From NCBI GenBank assembly GCA_028023455.1, contig JAQFVV010012422.1, positions 10,082,337-10,146,336 on the forward strand: a stretch of 64,000 nucleotides of DNA, read 5' to 3'. Below the pieces are notes generated by a model. The model was not told where the DNA came from. It worked only from the letters and a program-made list of their open reading frames with translations, and did no database searches. Each line of letters begins with the position of its first letter. Position 1 is the first letter of the stretch. Of the stretch, positions 25,900 to 38,300 are shown one piece after another. The stretch is from Epiperipatus broadwayi. Its lineage: Eukaryota; Onychophora; Udeonychophora; Euonychophora; Peripatidae. Position numbers and translations under genes: made by a program.

Positions 25900-27166
25900 T
25901 ACTTATTGCGAAGTTATATCAAGTTTCCGATGAATACTCCTGGTAATAAGACTTTAAAAATTAGCAAGGAATATTAAAATGAAGTTATTAAATATATTTT
26001 ATATTACACTCTCTTTGCAAATACTTTTAAATAAATGTCCCATTAGCTTTGCAAAGAAATTGTATGAGAGCACTAAAAAATTGACTAAAATAATAAAATT
26101 TAAATTTTCTATCTTTTCGATAGCTTCTAATACCAATCACTGATACATTTGATCACCTTAATCACCATTGATAACCCCCATGCAATCAGTATTTATATCC
26201 TAGAAAATACCTCATCCTATTGGTTGACTCTTACTTTTCATTCAATACCAAATTTGCATAATGTTACAATCTTACACAATTAAATTTCAAAATAAAAAAT
26301 ATGATGTATTATAACTTTAAAATATTATTTAAAATATTACTTTTAAATCAATTATTACTTTACTAAATTAATTAAACATTTAAAAAGACTTTTGAAAAAC
26401 AATATTTAATAATTTATCCCACCTTTAATATTTAATTTATCTATTTTTATTTTAAAACAAAATATTTAACTTTCATTAACTATACTCGTCTTTATTACAT
26501 TATTCAAAACATTTATGTCTGACTTAATATTTGCTTTTATGATAGGTAATAATTATATCCAATTCTATAATGCAATATTAAAATATTTTGAACTTTACTA
26601 ATCTAAATACTAGCAAGCAAGTGTGTATAACCATATACTATACAAATCACATGACTAATATAACTGAGATAGACCATCCAATTTTCTGTCTGGGAATAAT
26701 AATAAATTGCTACACTTGTTGTATTAAATAAAATAATACAAAATTTGAATAATTTAAAAAATATAGAATTAAATATAACTTTCACTACCACAAAACTTAC
26801 TTTTAAAATATATGCTATTAATTATAATTATTAAATATAATTTATAAATTTAAATATAACATTTATTTAACTATAAGTTTTAGACTACTAAATTGAACTT
26901 TTTAGACATACTTTAACATTTATAGCTGCATTATTTATTATGGCCAGCTTTTGCAACCATATGTAATAATATTTTTAGCTTTACTTAACTGTTCTTAAGT
27001 AATTTATCAAAATTTTATGCACTATGTAATTTCATTTAGCTTTAAATTGTACTTTAAGATATTATTAACAAAATATAATTAACACATCAAGAGAACATAT
27101 TCTAAATTTAAATTTTTTTAATAATTTGCTGTGATGAGCTGATTCTGACCTATAGAAAAGAGCACA
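25900..27166 (-). mobile_element. Diverged solo LTR related to palindrome 1
   Basis: On the minus strand it starts TGTGCTCTTTTCTATAGG, close to the TGTGCCCTTTTGTATGGG start of palindrome 1. Blocks match along the next kilobase: compare 26930-27130 here with 7100-7310. The CCAAT/TATA block falls at a similar distance from the 5' end (about 970 bp here, about 945-950 bp in palindrome 1). The divergence is much larger than between the arms of palindrome 1. No inverted partner was found to its left. It is separated from the next LTR-like unit only by ATATAT (27167-27172). Confidence 0.5.
26192..26223 (-). promoter_or_regulatory. CCAAT/TATA promoter of the diverged LTR
   Basis: On the minus strand CCAATAGG is followed about 20 bp later by GGATATAAATAC. 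Order and spacing are the same as at 3349-3388. Confidence 0.45.
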
Positions 27167-27172
27167 ATATAT

Positions 27173-27800
27173 TGTAAAGGTATATGATGTTACATTAATT
27201 TAAAATTAGAATAAAAACTTTTTTTTTTAAATTCGTAAATAAAAATTAAAAGCTAAAAAAATTAAAGGTTGTTTAACGTATATAATATATCGCACAGATG
27301 CAAAACTTTAAAAGTATTTTTTTTTTTAAAAAAAGTATTTGAACATACTTTTTTATAAAAAAGTACAAAATCTAAAGATAAAATATTTTTGTTAAAAGAT
27401 TCTTATGTAGTCTCAGTAAATGGAAATGTTTGTTTTATAAATGAAACGAAAATATAAAAAAGTCAGATGAAATATAGATAAGAGAACAAAAATAAATTAG
27501 GTGTCCAATAGAAGCAGCAATGAAGGCTCAGACCATAATGAAAATTTGGAACAGGAAACCATTGTTCAGTGAATCCGGACGATCCATATAAAAGGAAAAA
27601 TATTGAAATTAAGAACAGTTCCAGCTTGATTGTTTTTGAGAGGTGTGATAAGATGCACTTGTCACCCTCTCTCACTTATTTAAAAATGAAAGGACTGTAA
27701 TACCAGGATTGAACCAGCTAAGGCCACCTTCAGATAGAGACCGGTCTTCAAATAAAGACCTTGTAGGAATTAACACCAGGAACTGGGAGCTCTTCTACTG
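27173..27800 (+). mobile_element. LTR-like unit, left arm of palindrome 2
   Basis: It begins TGTAAAGGTATATGATG right after an ATATAT tract and matches 29408-30057 as a reverse complement. Clear matched blocks include GGAAACCATTGTTCAGTGAA, the TATA block, and CAGTTCCAGCTTGATTG with their counterparts in the other arm. TATAAAAGG at 27587-27595 is kept in both arms about 415-450 bp from the TG end, as expected for an LTR U3. The arm also holds ATACCAGGATTGAACCAGC, whose reverse strand resembles a tRNA B box. There is no conserved ORF. Confidence 0.6.
27587..27595 (+). promoter_or_regulatory. TATA box, palindrome 2 left arm
   Basis: CCATATAAAAGG faces the palindrome centre and is conserved in the other arm at 29607-29616. 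Confidence 0.5.
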
Positions 27801-28378
27801 TAAGAGATATAGCTGAAATTTTTTTTAAAAAAAATAATTAAGAACTTTCAAGATTTGATAAGCTCAACCTAATTTTTTTAAATGAACTTTAATCTGACTT
27901 TTCAAATCAAATATTAATGTTTAATTTTTATACATTTGAGTTTGCTAAAAATCATTTCCATTTTTTTTTGTTATTAATATTTATTGTATAAATTATTTAA
28001 ATGCATTAAATTTAAGTTGGGTATAGATGACCACATGGATTCATTAATGTTTAATTATGTTTTCATTTTTATATTTGAGTAGAATATATAGACATTCAGT
28101 AAATATATCTCATGTTTAATATCTAAAAAATGTATTTATTCGAGTGTCTTTTAAGTTATTGGTGTCAATGCGGCATCTTATGATGAATGCCATTGGGTTA
28201 CTTGTAAATTTCCCTCTGCAATTCCATCAATGACTTTATATTTTGATTGTTTATGTTTATTTTAAAATGTTTTTGACCATGTAATTTATGTAGTCTATCT
28301 ATACTCAACATTATAAAACAAACTTTTATAATCACATTCATATCGGCTTAAAACCAAATTGTGCAAACGCTTTTTATG

Positions 28379-28456
28379 AGTGTTAAATAATAAATGAATA
28401 CCCTCTGACCCATACAAGATATAGAGTGTTAAATAATAAATGAATACCCTCTGACT
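28379..28456. repeat. Short tandem duplication
   Basis: AGTGTTAAATAATAAATGAA followed by TACCCTCTGAC occurs twice, 46 bp apart. Confidence 0.8.
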
Positions 28457-29224
28457 GATTTATAAAACAAACTTTTATAAAATTCATCTGTGCAAACTTA
28501 TATAAATGTTAAATTTAAGTTGGGCATGAATGGCTGCATAGATTTGTAAAGTTATATATGTTAGTTTAAGGGAGAGTAATCTTAGGTTATTTGTTTCATA
28601 GTTAAATTGGGTCAATGGATTGGATATATTGGTGTAATTAGTAAATGTAGTATGAGATTTGCTATGTGCAGGATCACATTATATGCCACACACACCCTTT
28701 TTGCCTATGGAATGGGATAGTAAGACGGAAAACACAGTCCCTTCCTATGGAGTTTTTTTATTGTTCTTCTTGTCAGACAGAATCATGTATTCCTGTTTGG
28801 ACAAGAGTAATGTCTTCTATAATCATGCTGTTCAGATGTACATTTTTGAGAGTATGGTATTGTGCTGTCATATTTATACTGCATTGAATACATCGATATA
28901 TCAGATAGATTGACATTGGTTTGGCTGCAAACTTTTGGCCTAAGGTTAAATCAGGGATAGAATATTTTCTTTTCAAAGGCAATCTATGTAGTTTATTCAT
29001 ACTCAACACTCTTAAAAATATTATTAAACAAATCTGTGTGGATTGTTCAAACTAAAAATTTAAATTTAAAAATTAATAACCAACCTAAAATAATAAATTT
29101 TATTCCTCAATTTTATTTATATGTGCGTAAATAAATGTTTGTGTGTTAATTACTGGCAGTGGCTTATTTTATTCTTTTTTTTAAATATTAATATATTTTG
29201 ATAATATATATCATTATTATTAAT

Positions 29225-29398
29225 CTCTACTGCTCTGCTGAGCTAGTGGCATTGGGCTGACAGTCAGAATAAAATATATATATATAAAATTTTTTTAACT
29301 TGCGTATCTGCCTACTATATAAATTTTCTAGGTTCAAATAACCTAGTGGTGCCCTGTAGTGCAGATACGGTAAGACTCTCACCCCAACCATTATAATT
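29225..29398 (+). repeat. SINE-like dispersed repeat, copy 1
   Basis: It shares with 60075-60262 (minus strand) an ordered set of blocks: TAGTGGCA.TGGGCT, GTATCTGCCTACTATATAAA, AGGTTC.AATA, GCAGATACG, and CACC...CCCCAAC. The first block resembles a tRNA A box and AGGTTCAAATAAC a B box, though the spacing is stretched by a (TA)n run. A tRNA-derived SINE is plausible. A small LTR piece is the alternative, because TTGGTGCCCA follows and looks like a primer-binding site. Confidence 0.45.
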
Positions 29399-29407
29399 GG
29401 TGCCCAA

Positions 29408-30057
29408 TGAAGAGCTTCCAGTTCCTGGTGTCAATTCTCAGGAGGTCTTTATTTGAAGACCGGTCTATCTGAAGGTGGCCTTAGCTGGTTCAATCCTGGT
29501 ATTACAGTCCTTTCATTTTTAAATAAGTGAGAGAGGGTGACAAGTGTGTTTTATCATGCCTCTCAAAAACAATCAAGCTGGAACTGTTCTTAATTTTAAT
29601 ATTTTTCCTTTTATACCGATCATCCGGATTCACTAAACAATGGTTTCCTGTTTCAAATTTTCATTATGGGTTGAGCCTTCATTGTTGCTTCTATTGGACA
29701 TCTAATTTATTTTTGTTCTCTTATCTATATTTCATCTGACTTTTTTATATAAGAGCCCCAAGGGCTAGTTTGCTTTTCATTTCATTTATGAAACAATCAT
29801 TTCCATTTACTGAGACTACATAAAAATCTTTTAACAAAAATCTTTTATCTTTAGATCTTGTACTTTTTTATAAAAAAAGTACATTCAAATACTTTTTTTT
29901 TAAAAAAAAAAAATCTTTTAAAGTTTTGCATCTGTGCAATATTATATACGTTAAACAACCTTTAATTTTTTTAGCTTTTAGTTTTTATTTATGAATTTGA
30001 AAAAAAAAAAAGTTTTTATTCTAATTTTAAATTAATGTAACCTCATATACCATTATA
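29408..30057 (-). mobile_element. LTR-like unit, right arm of palindrome 2
   Basis: Reverse complement of 27173-27800. Its minus-strand 5' end is at about 30057, where the terminal TGTAA of the left arm appears mutated (TATAATGG), and it abuts (AT)n. Substitutions and small indels separate the arms, more than in palindrome 1. Confidence 0.6.
29607..29616 (-). promoter_or_regulatory. TATA box, palindrome 2 right arm
   Basis: The minus strand reads GGTATAAAAGG, pointing to the centre and facing the TATA box at 27587. Confidence 0.5.
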
Positions 30058-33000
30058 ATATATATATATATATTCTAACAAAAAAGATTTACCTATATGT
30101 ATAAATTACCAAAGATGAATTTCTTAAGTATTAATTAAATATGCGATGTATCGATTAATATATTTCATACATATAAGTTAAATAATTTCTAAGTACAATA
30201 AGTATAATCTCCTTCATGCGACCACATTACAAGCCAATTGTAACTAAATAAAAATCAATTCTAACAAATACAAGTCATTCTTTATTTTGTTAATTTTATA
30301 AAAACTCCTTAAATTAACATGAAACGCATTTTGCAATCTCTCAATCGGTCATCCACACTGGATTTTAAATAAAACTAAAATGATTGGGAGAGTTTACAAA
30401 TATCACATATATTATTGGATAGTTTAAGCTAATTATAACTTTATTCTAACCAATGAGAATTTTTTATCCAAATGGTTGCACATCCACATTATGGATTGAT
30501 TGTACTATATTTAAATCTATATGGCATTTTAAAACTTGCAGTTCAGTTGCATGCCAATTATAACATTTTAAGGATGGATCGATGGATGCTTTATCATTCC
30601 CAGCTGACATTATTTCTAAAGCCGACTGGGATGATTATGGTGATGCAGAACATTTATAATTTTAATTGCCAGGGCACCAAATTGCAACTTTAATAAAATA
30701 TAAAGATTAAATCTCAATTCAATACTCTTAGTAATAATATTTCATGAATGGATTAATACATAATCGATTTAAAGAACCCTGAGAATGCATTAAAACTTGA
30801 TAATATTAATATCTGTAGGAATTCTTGGTTATTCTCAGCGCACTCTCATTCACTATGATTAAAGCTACAATTAAATTTTATTCTAATTACAAAGTTCTAT
30901 ATCCATCTCCACCTTCCTGATCCACCCCTCCATCAACTTTACATCCATATGTCTATTACACTATTATTTAATTGACTATTAAAATTTACATTTTGCCAGC
31001 TCATTTCTCTCATTATAATCTCTTCTCAGTGTTTTTAGAATAATTAGGTGTGGAAATCGAATGCGACAGAATATTGGTGAAAAACACTCCTCTTTTGATC
31101 ACCTCCAGGGTTATCTTGGTTGTCTTTAATGCAGTTTAATATCTATTTACATCAAAGCTCGGAATATTTTAAGCTTATTAAATCTTTTTAGAAATACATT
31201 ATAAACCTATTCACAATTATAACCAAATTATAAAGAAGTGCGTCCAGAGAGGGGTTTGAATACAATGGATGGAGAGAGGATTTTATGCCCACCCTCTGCA
31301 CTCACTATCACTCAATACTATCTCTATTCATGGTTTATACTTCAACAATATTAAATTATTTGGTAATTCTAAGTATCTGAAATTAACCTTTTAAATAATT
31401 TTACTGAATATTAGTTACATACATGATAACTCAAATATTACTCATAATATATTGATGTATGATTGGATTGAGATGTCTAGATAATAATAACCCACAAAAA
31501 CATTGAGACATATGCACATTTTATTTAAAAACAAATAACAAATTTTATTTGACAAACTACAATTCTATACAGAAACATATACATTATATTTACACTTTCA
31601 TTTTATCTTAAATATAGTGAATACCAATTTCTTCCCATTTTTAATGCTTTCTCTTTTATTACTGATTTGTTTTAGAACTAATTTCTTCCCTAATTAAATT
31701 TAATAATTTTATTTAACGAATCTAAAATTAATATTCCCTCGCAAATTTTTTGATCTTATCCTATCATCCTGATCAAACATTCTTTTGCCCTAATCTTTAC
31801 AACAGAGATATATTAAGAATAGTGAGAATAAGTCATTGCAAATAAATCGGCATCTATATTAATCATCATCATAGTGCACACACACTATACTCATGTTCTT
31901 ATGACATAATAATATTTTAACAATATTACCTTTCCAGCGAAGTTCTCAGCTGGCTATGTAAATATTTATTAAATAATTTCATATACGCATTGCTTATGCC
32001 TATGCTTAAACATTCGTAAGTTTTATTTAACCCTTAATTTCACATTTATCAACTTTATCATTTTTGGCTCGAATGACAAATTAAATCTACAAAACAATAT
32101 TCAAATACACTAATTGCACATACATTATCTGCATTCATTCTGACATTAAATTGAGTTTGCGACCTGATATCCGATACTTATAATAATGTTTATCATGGCT
32201 ATCTCTCATAAACACGTAAGGAATACCAAACATTAATATGAGGCAGGCAGTGACCCAAATAAGAGAGAACCTTTTCACTAAGGTTGAGATATGCTAGGAT
32301 TTTTATTGCTAGTCATACAAAACACTTAGGTATATCTATTACCTCTGACCAATAATAAAGAAACCTTCTTACGGTGTAGAGAATACTCAAGTGGGAAAAC
32401 TCTTCCACTGTGTTCAAATACTTTATGAATATAGCATACATATCTTAGTGAGCTAGACTTCACTGGCTTTGTGGAGACTTTGTTTATCCACAAACATACA
32501 TGGTCAAAACATCAAATTATACAAGTAAAACTTTCATATCTTTAATATTCTTGTGAACTAGTGCACCGGAATATGAGCCCATAAATTTTCCAAGCATAAA
32601 TCTGCCTGTTTCTGGCCTTAAATCTATGATAACAATAATAATAAACAATAAGAAATGTGTATAAAATTCTCAAAACTATTTCCATGCACTTTTATAAGAA
32701 AATGATGTTGTAGCTCAATAGACAAGCATTTTAAATAAGGCATATCAGAACGACATGATATTAATTTTACCTACCCCCAAAATGACAATAATAGCAAAAG
32801 CATTTACAATAAACATATTCAAAATTATCTAATATCAATATTATCTAGCCCCAAAATAACACAATTATAATTACAATATGAATTAATTTTAAAATAGATA
32901 TACATACTCAAACATAAAGAAAGAAATTCTCTTTTTTTATATATCAAATGTCCTACATAAATAGCAAATAATAAACAAAAGATTATACTTATATAGAGTT

Positions 33001-33230
33001 CTTTGGAAGTGTCCTCCAAGTTCCTGGTTTCCATTTTTTCTTTTTCCATTCCTCCTTAATCGGTTTATAAGAGCACATGAATCCATGTATCAAAAAGTTC
33101 TTTTGATGGGTTTGATTCCTCTGCCATCAGATCTACAATTTTTATTTTGCTGAACTGCGTTCCTCATTTTCAATTCTATGCAGATTGCAGTTAAACTTTT
33201 TAATTTTATGCAGATTACAGTGAAACAGCA
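30058..33230. other. AT-rich intron DNA with no recognised gene
   Basis: It starts with a short (TA)n at 30058-30074. A GC-richer piece at 31030-31320 and another at 32240-32500 match nothing I recognise. Short ORFs at 30472 and 32825 lack motifs. Confidence 0.6.
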
Positions 33231-33236
33231 TTCGTT

Positions 33237-33455
33237 TAACTTTTTCAAGATATAAGTCCATTTATGATTGTCTTTTTTTAATCTTTGAATTCATATTATA
33301 TTTAAATTGAGTTTAAGTCCGTTTATGATTGTCTTTTTTTATCTTTGAATTCATATTATATTTAAATTGAGTTTAACTTTTTCAAGATATAAGTCCATTT
33401 CTGATTGTCTTTTTTTTATTTTTGAATTCATTTTATATTTAAATTGACTTATATA
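33237..33455. repeat. Minisatellite, three imperfect copies
   Basis: Units share AAGTCC.TTTATGATTGTC, a T run, CTTTGAATTCAT, and ATATTTAAATTGA. Starts are near 33253, 33315 and 33391. The first and third copies also carry AACTTTTTCAAGATAT before the unit, which the second lacks, so the periods are about 61 and 76 bp. Confidence 0.85.
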
Positions 33456-34780
33456 TATGATATCAAACTTCTGGGTTTTAAATTTTACTATTTGCTGATA
33501 TAATCATGACCACTGGTTAACTTCTGGGAATTAAAGATGTGTGCCCGCTTAAAATTTATTCAATACACATTGTCTTTTCTTAATACAATGTTAAATTTAG
33601 CAAAGTTATTCTTAAAAGACAAAAAGCAACAATAAACGATTTTAAACCTTATAACACAGTTTCTCTCTAAGTCAATGAAAGAAAAACTTGCAACAGAAAG
33701 TTTTAAATATAATAGCCCCTCCCTTCTGCTAACACAGATTTTATAGAGAAATGCCATCTGGTCATTCTCTTTTCTTAATTAATTGACTTGTTCCCTTTTC
33801 TCTGGTTAATCTTTAACCTTTTGCTCTTTTAGAAAAAACCATGCTAAATTCCAATCTGTATTTTAACAGATGACCCACAATTAATTTTACAATTCAACAG
33901 CTATAATTGCCAATTAATTTTTGACATTTCACAGACCATTATCATTAATTGCACACTTAAATTCCTTGGTGAAACTTATATCATTTAAATGTTCTGATAA
34001 TTACATTGTAATATAACACACGTGAAACCCACATTGAAAGTAAATAACAGAAAAAGCTCTCTTCCCCCTTATTACCTTTTTAAATAATGAAACAAAATAT
34101 ATATTTGCAGCCCAGTTTCAAACCCAGACCTTTAAACTAAAATTTGGCTGCGAATATTAAACTTATTAAAATGATTTAATTTCTTATTTAAAGATTTCTT
34201 TACAACATGACAAGGAATGATTATTAATTGTGAATTTTACAATTAAGATCCACAATTAGATTATATACATACACACACATTGCATGTATACATTTCTTTA
34301 GTCGCATGTATACATTTCTTTAATTAACTGATTTCATACTTTAATCTTTATTTATTACAACTATTATTTTTTTGTTTTTCATTTACTCTCATGAACTATT
34401 TATTTCTAACTTAGTATAAAATAATGACCATTCTTCATCACTATCTACTGTAGTTTTTAAGAGTCACACATCTTCCTCTTCTCAGTCAACTTATTAACAA
34501 ATGTATAAATCTTGCTTTTCTAAATATATTTTTAATATTAACTTGCCCCATAAATTAAAATAAAATAATCCTTTAGTTATAAACATATTAATAATAAATT
34601 TTCAGACTGCTTACCAAGTCAAACATACGCAATCCTTATAAATATGGGTTTGAACTTGGTCTTGGCTAAAATTTTGCTTATTTAAGAAAAAAAAAAAAAC
34701 TATGAGGAAAATTTTGATTGAACCTTCTCTTTCATAGTTAACTTAAAAAAATGGAGCCTTGGACAAATCCAAGAGCTACA
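33456..34780. other. AT-rich intron DNA
   Basis: No exon recognised. The right end, TCCAAGAGCTACA just before (AT)n, looks like another LTR-type CA end. CTTGGACAAATCCAAG near 34758 is a small perfect-stem hairpin. Confidence 0.5.
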
Positions 34781-34804
34781 ATATATATATATATATATAT
34801 ATAT
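34781..34804. repeat. (AT)n tract between two TG/CA ends
   Basis: A pure AT repeat flanked by ...GCTACA on the left and TGTAACC on the right, the same junction form as at 27167-27172 and 56746-56757. Confidence 0.85.
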
Positions 34805-35399
34805 TGTAACCTGTTAGAATGAGAGATAGAGAAAGAGAGAAAAGAAAAGAAGGAAAAGAATGCTAATAATGAAATGAAGGTAGGGTGTAAGAAAGAAAGA
34901 GAGAAAAAGAAAGAGAGATAGAATAAGAGAAAATGCTAATTGTAACCTACTAGAATAAGAAGGGGTGTGAGAAAGAGAAGAGAAAGAGATAATGCTAATA
35001 AAGAAATGAGAGAGGGGGAAGAAAAAGAAATAATGATCATGGTAAAGATAAATAAATGATGGAAAAGAAAAGAATTGAGAAAGAAAAGAATGGGGAAAAG
35101 TAATAGAAATGATATATATAATGGAGAGAGAAAAGAAATGAGATGATGGGAAAGATATGAAAGAGAGATATAAGAAAAATATTTTAAATGGCTGAGAAGA
35201 GAGATATAAGAAGAAGATGAAATAAAGAAGAGGGAAATGAAATGAGATGATAGAAAAGAAACTCTTAACGAATGTTTTAAATGGCTGAGATAATAGAAAG
35301 ATATGAGAAATGACATGAAAAGGAATAGAATAAAATTGAAATGAAATGAAATAAAATATAAATTAGAGACTCTAAACGACTTGGCTCAGTGGGGTTACA
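34805..35399. mobile_element. 595-bp purine-rich TG...CA unit
   Basis: It starts TGTAACC and ends GGTTACA, a 7-bp perfect terminal inverted repeat. The inside is almost all A and G on the + strand: GAGAAAG- and GAAATGA-type runs for about 550 bp, with TGTAACCT.CTAGAAT.AGA repeated at about 34805 and 34940. It may be a solo LTR or a MITE whose inside was filled by a simple-sequence expansion. The 126-codon minus-strand ORF through it is a Ser/Leu/Phe low-complexity shadow. Confidence 0.5.
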
Positions 35400-38300
35400 A
35401 TAAATTTAAAGAAAAGAAATGATGATCCAGAGATGTATAATCAAGTAAAGATCAAATCCAATACTGATGAACTATAATTACTACAGCATATTAATATTTT
35501 AATAAACCATACAAAAGATTATCTAAAACCACCAATCAATGCTTACCATATTAGTCCTACCAATAGATCACACACTCTCTGAATAAAACTAATGATGCTT
35601 TGTTTTAAAATATTATCTTACAGAATTATATTTACTAAAACAACAAGAGTAAATAACCTCAGGGATTTTAAAACTAACACTCTTGTATAAAATTAAAATT
35701 TAAGTTAAGTTGCCTAATAAAGAATTATTATGATTAATAAATAAATAAGTGACATCTTAGCTGACCATAAAATAATTATAATATGTTCAATCTTAAAATA
35801 ATAAACAAAACAAATATTAATTCACCAAAATTTAATAAATCAATTTAAATTTAACTAATAATGGCCTATTATCTAAGATATTACTTGAGCAGAGAAAAGA
35901 GCAAGGGTACTTTTAATGCCTTTCCATACTCACAGACAACCACTAAAGACCTCAAATGCAAATGAATTAGAATTCTTTAAATATATCAGATTTAAGATGA
36001 TGATAGATGATGTGCAGTGAATATAAGATAAGGTGCAGCCTTTAAAATAATATTAATTAAAATATTCTTCTGAAGTACTAATATTGTTAATCTGATATTG
36101 CATAATCTTTAGTCTGAAAGATATACTGATAATTTTTAAAAAAAATAAACTTTTAACTAAGTATTTAATTAGGTATCTGCTATAATGCAATTATCTGTAT
36201 TTATGATTTAATATGAGAATCATTTACTTTAACATAGTTTTTTTTTTTCAAGACAATATTAACTGTGTTTATTATCTTAGAATATATTTGTAAATTTCTG
36301 AATTTAAGATTCAATAACTTTTACATTTTAAGATTTTGTGAACTTGGAATCCAAGATAATAATATATTCTCATATAAAAGCAAAACAAACAAACAAAACT
36401 TTTGAAATAATAATAATTTGATTTATTAATAATGAGAAGAAATGTTTATAAAGGTAGTAGAATACAAACAGTGCCAATACCACACTAAGATTTTATATAA
36501 TTATTTGGACTCTTAACAGTTTTATTTAATTTACACTAATACACTTAATAACAGACCAAGGTTATTCACTGTTACTTTCTTTTAATAATTATATTTTTCT
36601 CAAAAAAAAAAATATTTTAAACTTTAATTATCATATGTACTTAATAAGCACACTACTATTCTTCTTTATTAGACTAATTAATAACATTATTGTGTCATCT
36701 ACTAATCAGAATAACACACAGAACTACGTTTATATTGAAAACCCTAAGCTTAATTTTATACTCCTCAACTTAACAAACGCTAAGTTAGAGTAAGCATATT
36801 CAACAATACTTTTTAAAAATATCATCACTAGTTTCACGAATATAATTAATATCACAGCTAGATATATTTTTAAATCAGATTAAGCTAATACTAAATTAAA
36901 CTAACTTAAGTGTATGGGACAATCATTCATCACAGATCAGTTATACTTTTTTTTAAAATAATTTTTAGTCCACATAAAATTATTCTCTCAATGTTTTAAA
37001 ATTAATAATGTAACAGACTTACAAATCCAGCGGCGAAATTCTGGATGAAAATATTAAATTAGTATGTGTGAATTGCCACTTATACCATATGCATATTTAA
37101 CATACTTTAAAATAAATATAACTTATTGTTGTTTAGCTTGTGCGTGATAAAACTATCATAGCAACACAATTCAAACATTGATATACCTATGAGCCTTAAA
37201 TTAGCTACAACTACCTGAAGAAATACATTTCCTCAAACAAGCATATCTTGTCATCACAAATTTAAAACAAATGCAACATCACCTACTGTGGTGGAATTAG
37301 CATTAAGTCATCATGAATGATAGGCAAAAAATATAAAGATACTAGGCTCCTCAGAGCTGGAAAAGAATATGGTGGCTTCCAAAAAAAATACCTAACTTTG
37401 AGGCAAAATTAAGATGTCTGGAATTCATCTTCAGTACATCTGAGAACAGGAACACCCACCAGAAAAGCACAATCCTCTCATGGGATTTCCAATGCTTATA
37501 AATGTGATCATCATCACTGAAAAATACAATACAATACCCTCTTTTGGGAATATGCACTATCAAATCATGGAAATACAATACAATAAGGATGGAGGATTTT
37601 CTCTACTCCATAAGGCATATTCAAAAATTATAAACTAAGCCTAACTCTTGAGGCTAACAAATACTAACTAATAGCAAGATATATACTTCACCTGAATGAA
37701 CTAAGTTATTCCTAAGAAATTTATAAAAATACAAAACGTATATCCAATGTTCGAACCAACAAAGCAAACTATGTGTCAAATGACTACTGTAGAAAATATC
37801 TTGAAATTAAATGCATATAAAATTCTAGGCAAGGCACAATGCACACATAACAAAATATTAAATGCTAAAAATATAATAACTAGAGGACTTTTTTTTAAAA
37901 AATTGTAAATTAAATGCAAGAATATTTACGTCTCGATGAATATAAAATATTTATAGTTATTATTAATATAACATTCATAAAACAAATGAATGGATATTCT
38001 CTGATAAACTTCTTTAGTAAATTTAAAATAAAAATTGAGTAAAACATCCCATTTATATGAAAATAAGACTATGATATTTAAATCTCTATAATAAAATTAT
38101 TAAATAGAAACTAGCTAGTGTAATGCTTGATAAATAAACTAAATCTACTTAAGAATGGCAAAAAACATTTGCTCATTCAAATAAACCTATTTCATTTTAA
38201 AATTATAACCCTAGTTTACCTGTATATTTATGCAAAAGTGTTACAAAAAAAAATTAATAGCATAAATATTTTTATGGTTTCATTTTTTTTTTTTTTAAAC

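Larger units (their letters stand above)
27801..29407. other. Spacer of palindrome 2
   Basis: 1.6 kb not shared between the arms. It contains internal direct repeats: TTTAAGTTGGG at about 28011 and 28513; a block with ATGTAGT..AT.C.ATACTCAACA at about 28290 and 28987; and AACAAACTTTTATAA at about 28318 and 28467. There is also a SINE-like repeat at 29225-29398. An 84-codon ORF (28659-28913) has no recognised motif and I do not call it a gene. Confidence 0.5.

Noticed and set aside
28659-29009. Overlapping ORFs of 73-84 codons in the palindrome 2 spacer
   Set aside because: Three frames are open on both strands, none has a motif, and no splice or promoter context supports them.
34936-35316. 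126-codon Ser/Leu/Phe-rich minus-strand ORF
   Set aside because: It is the complement of a purine-only simple-sequence tract with no domain.
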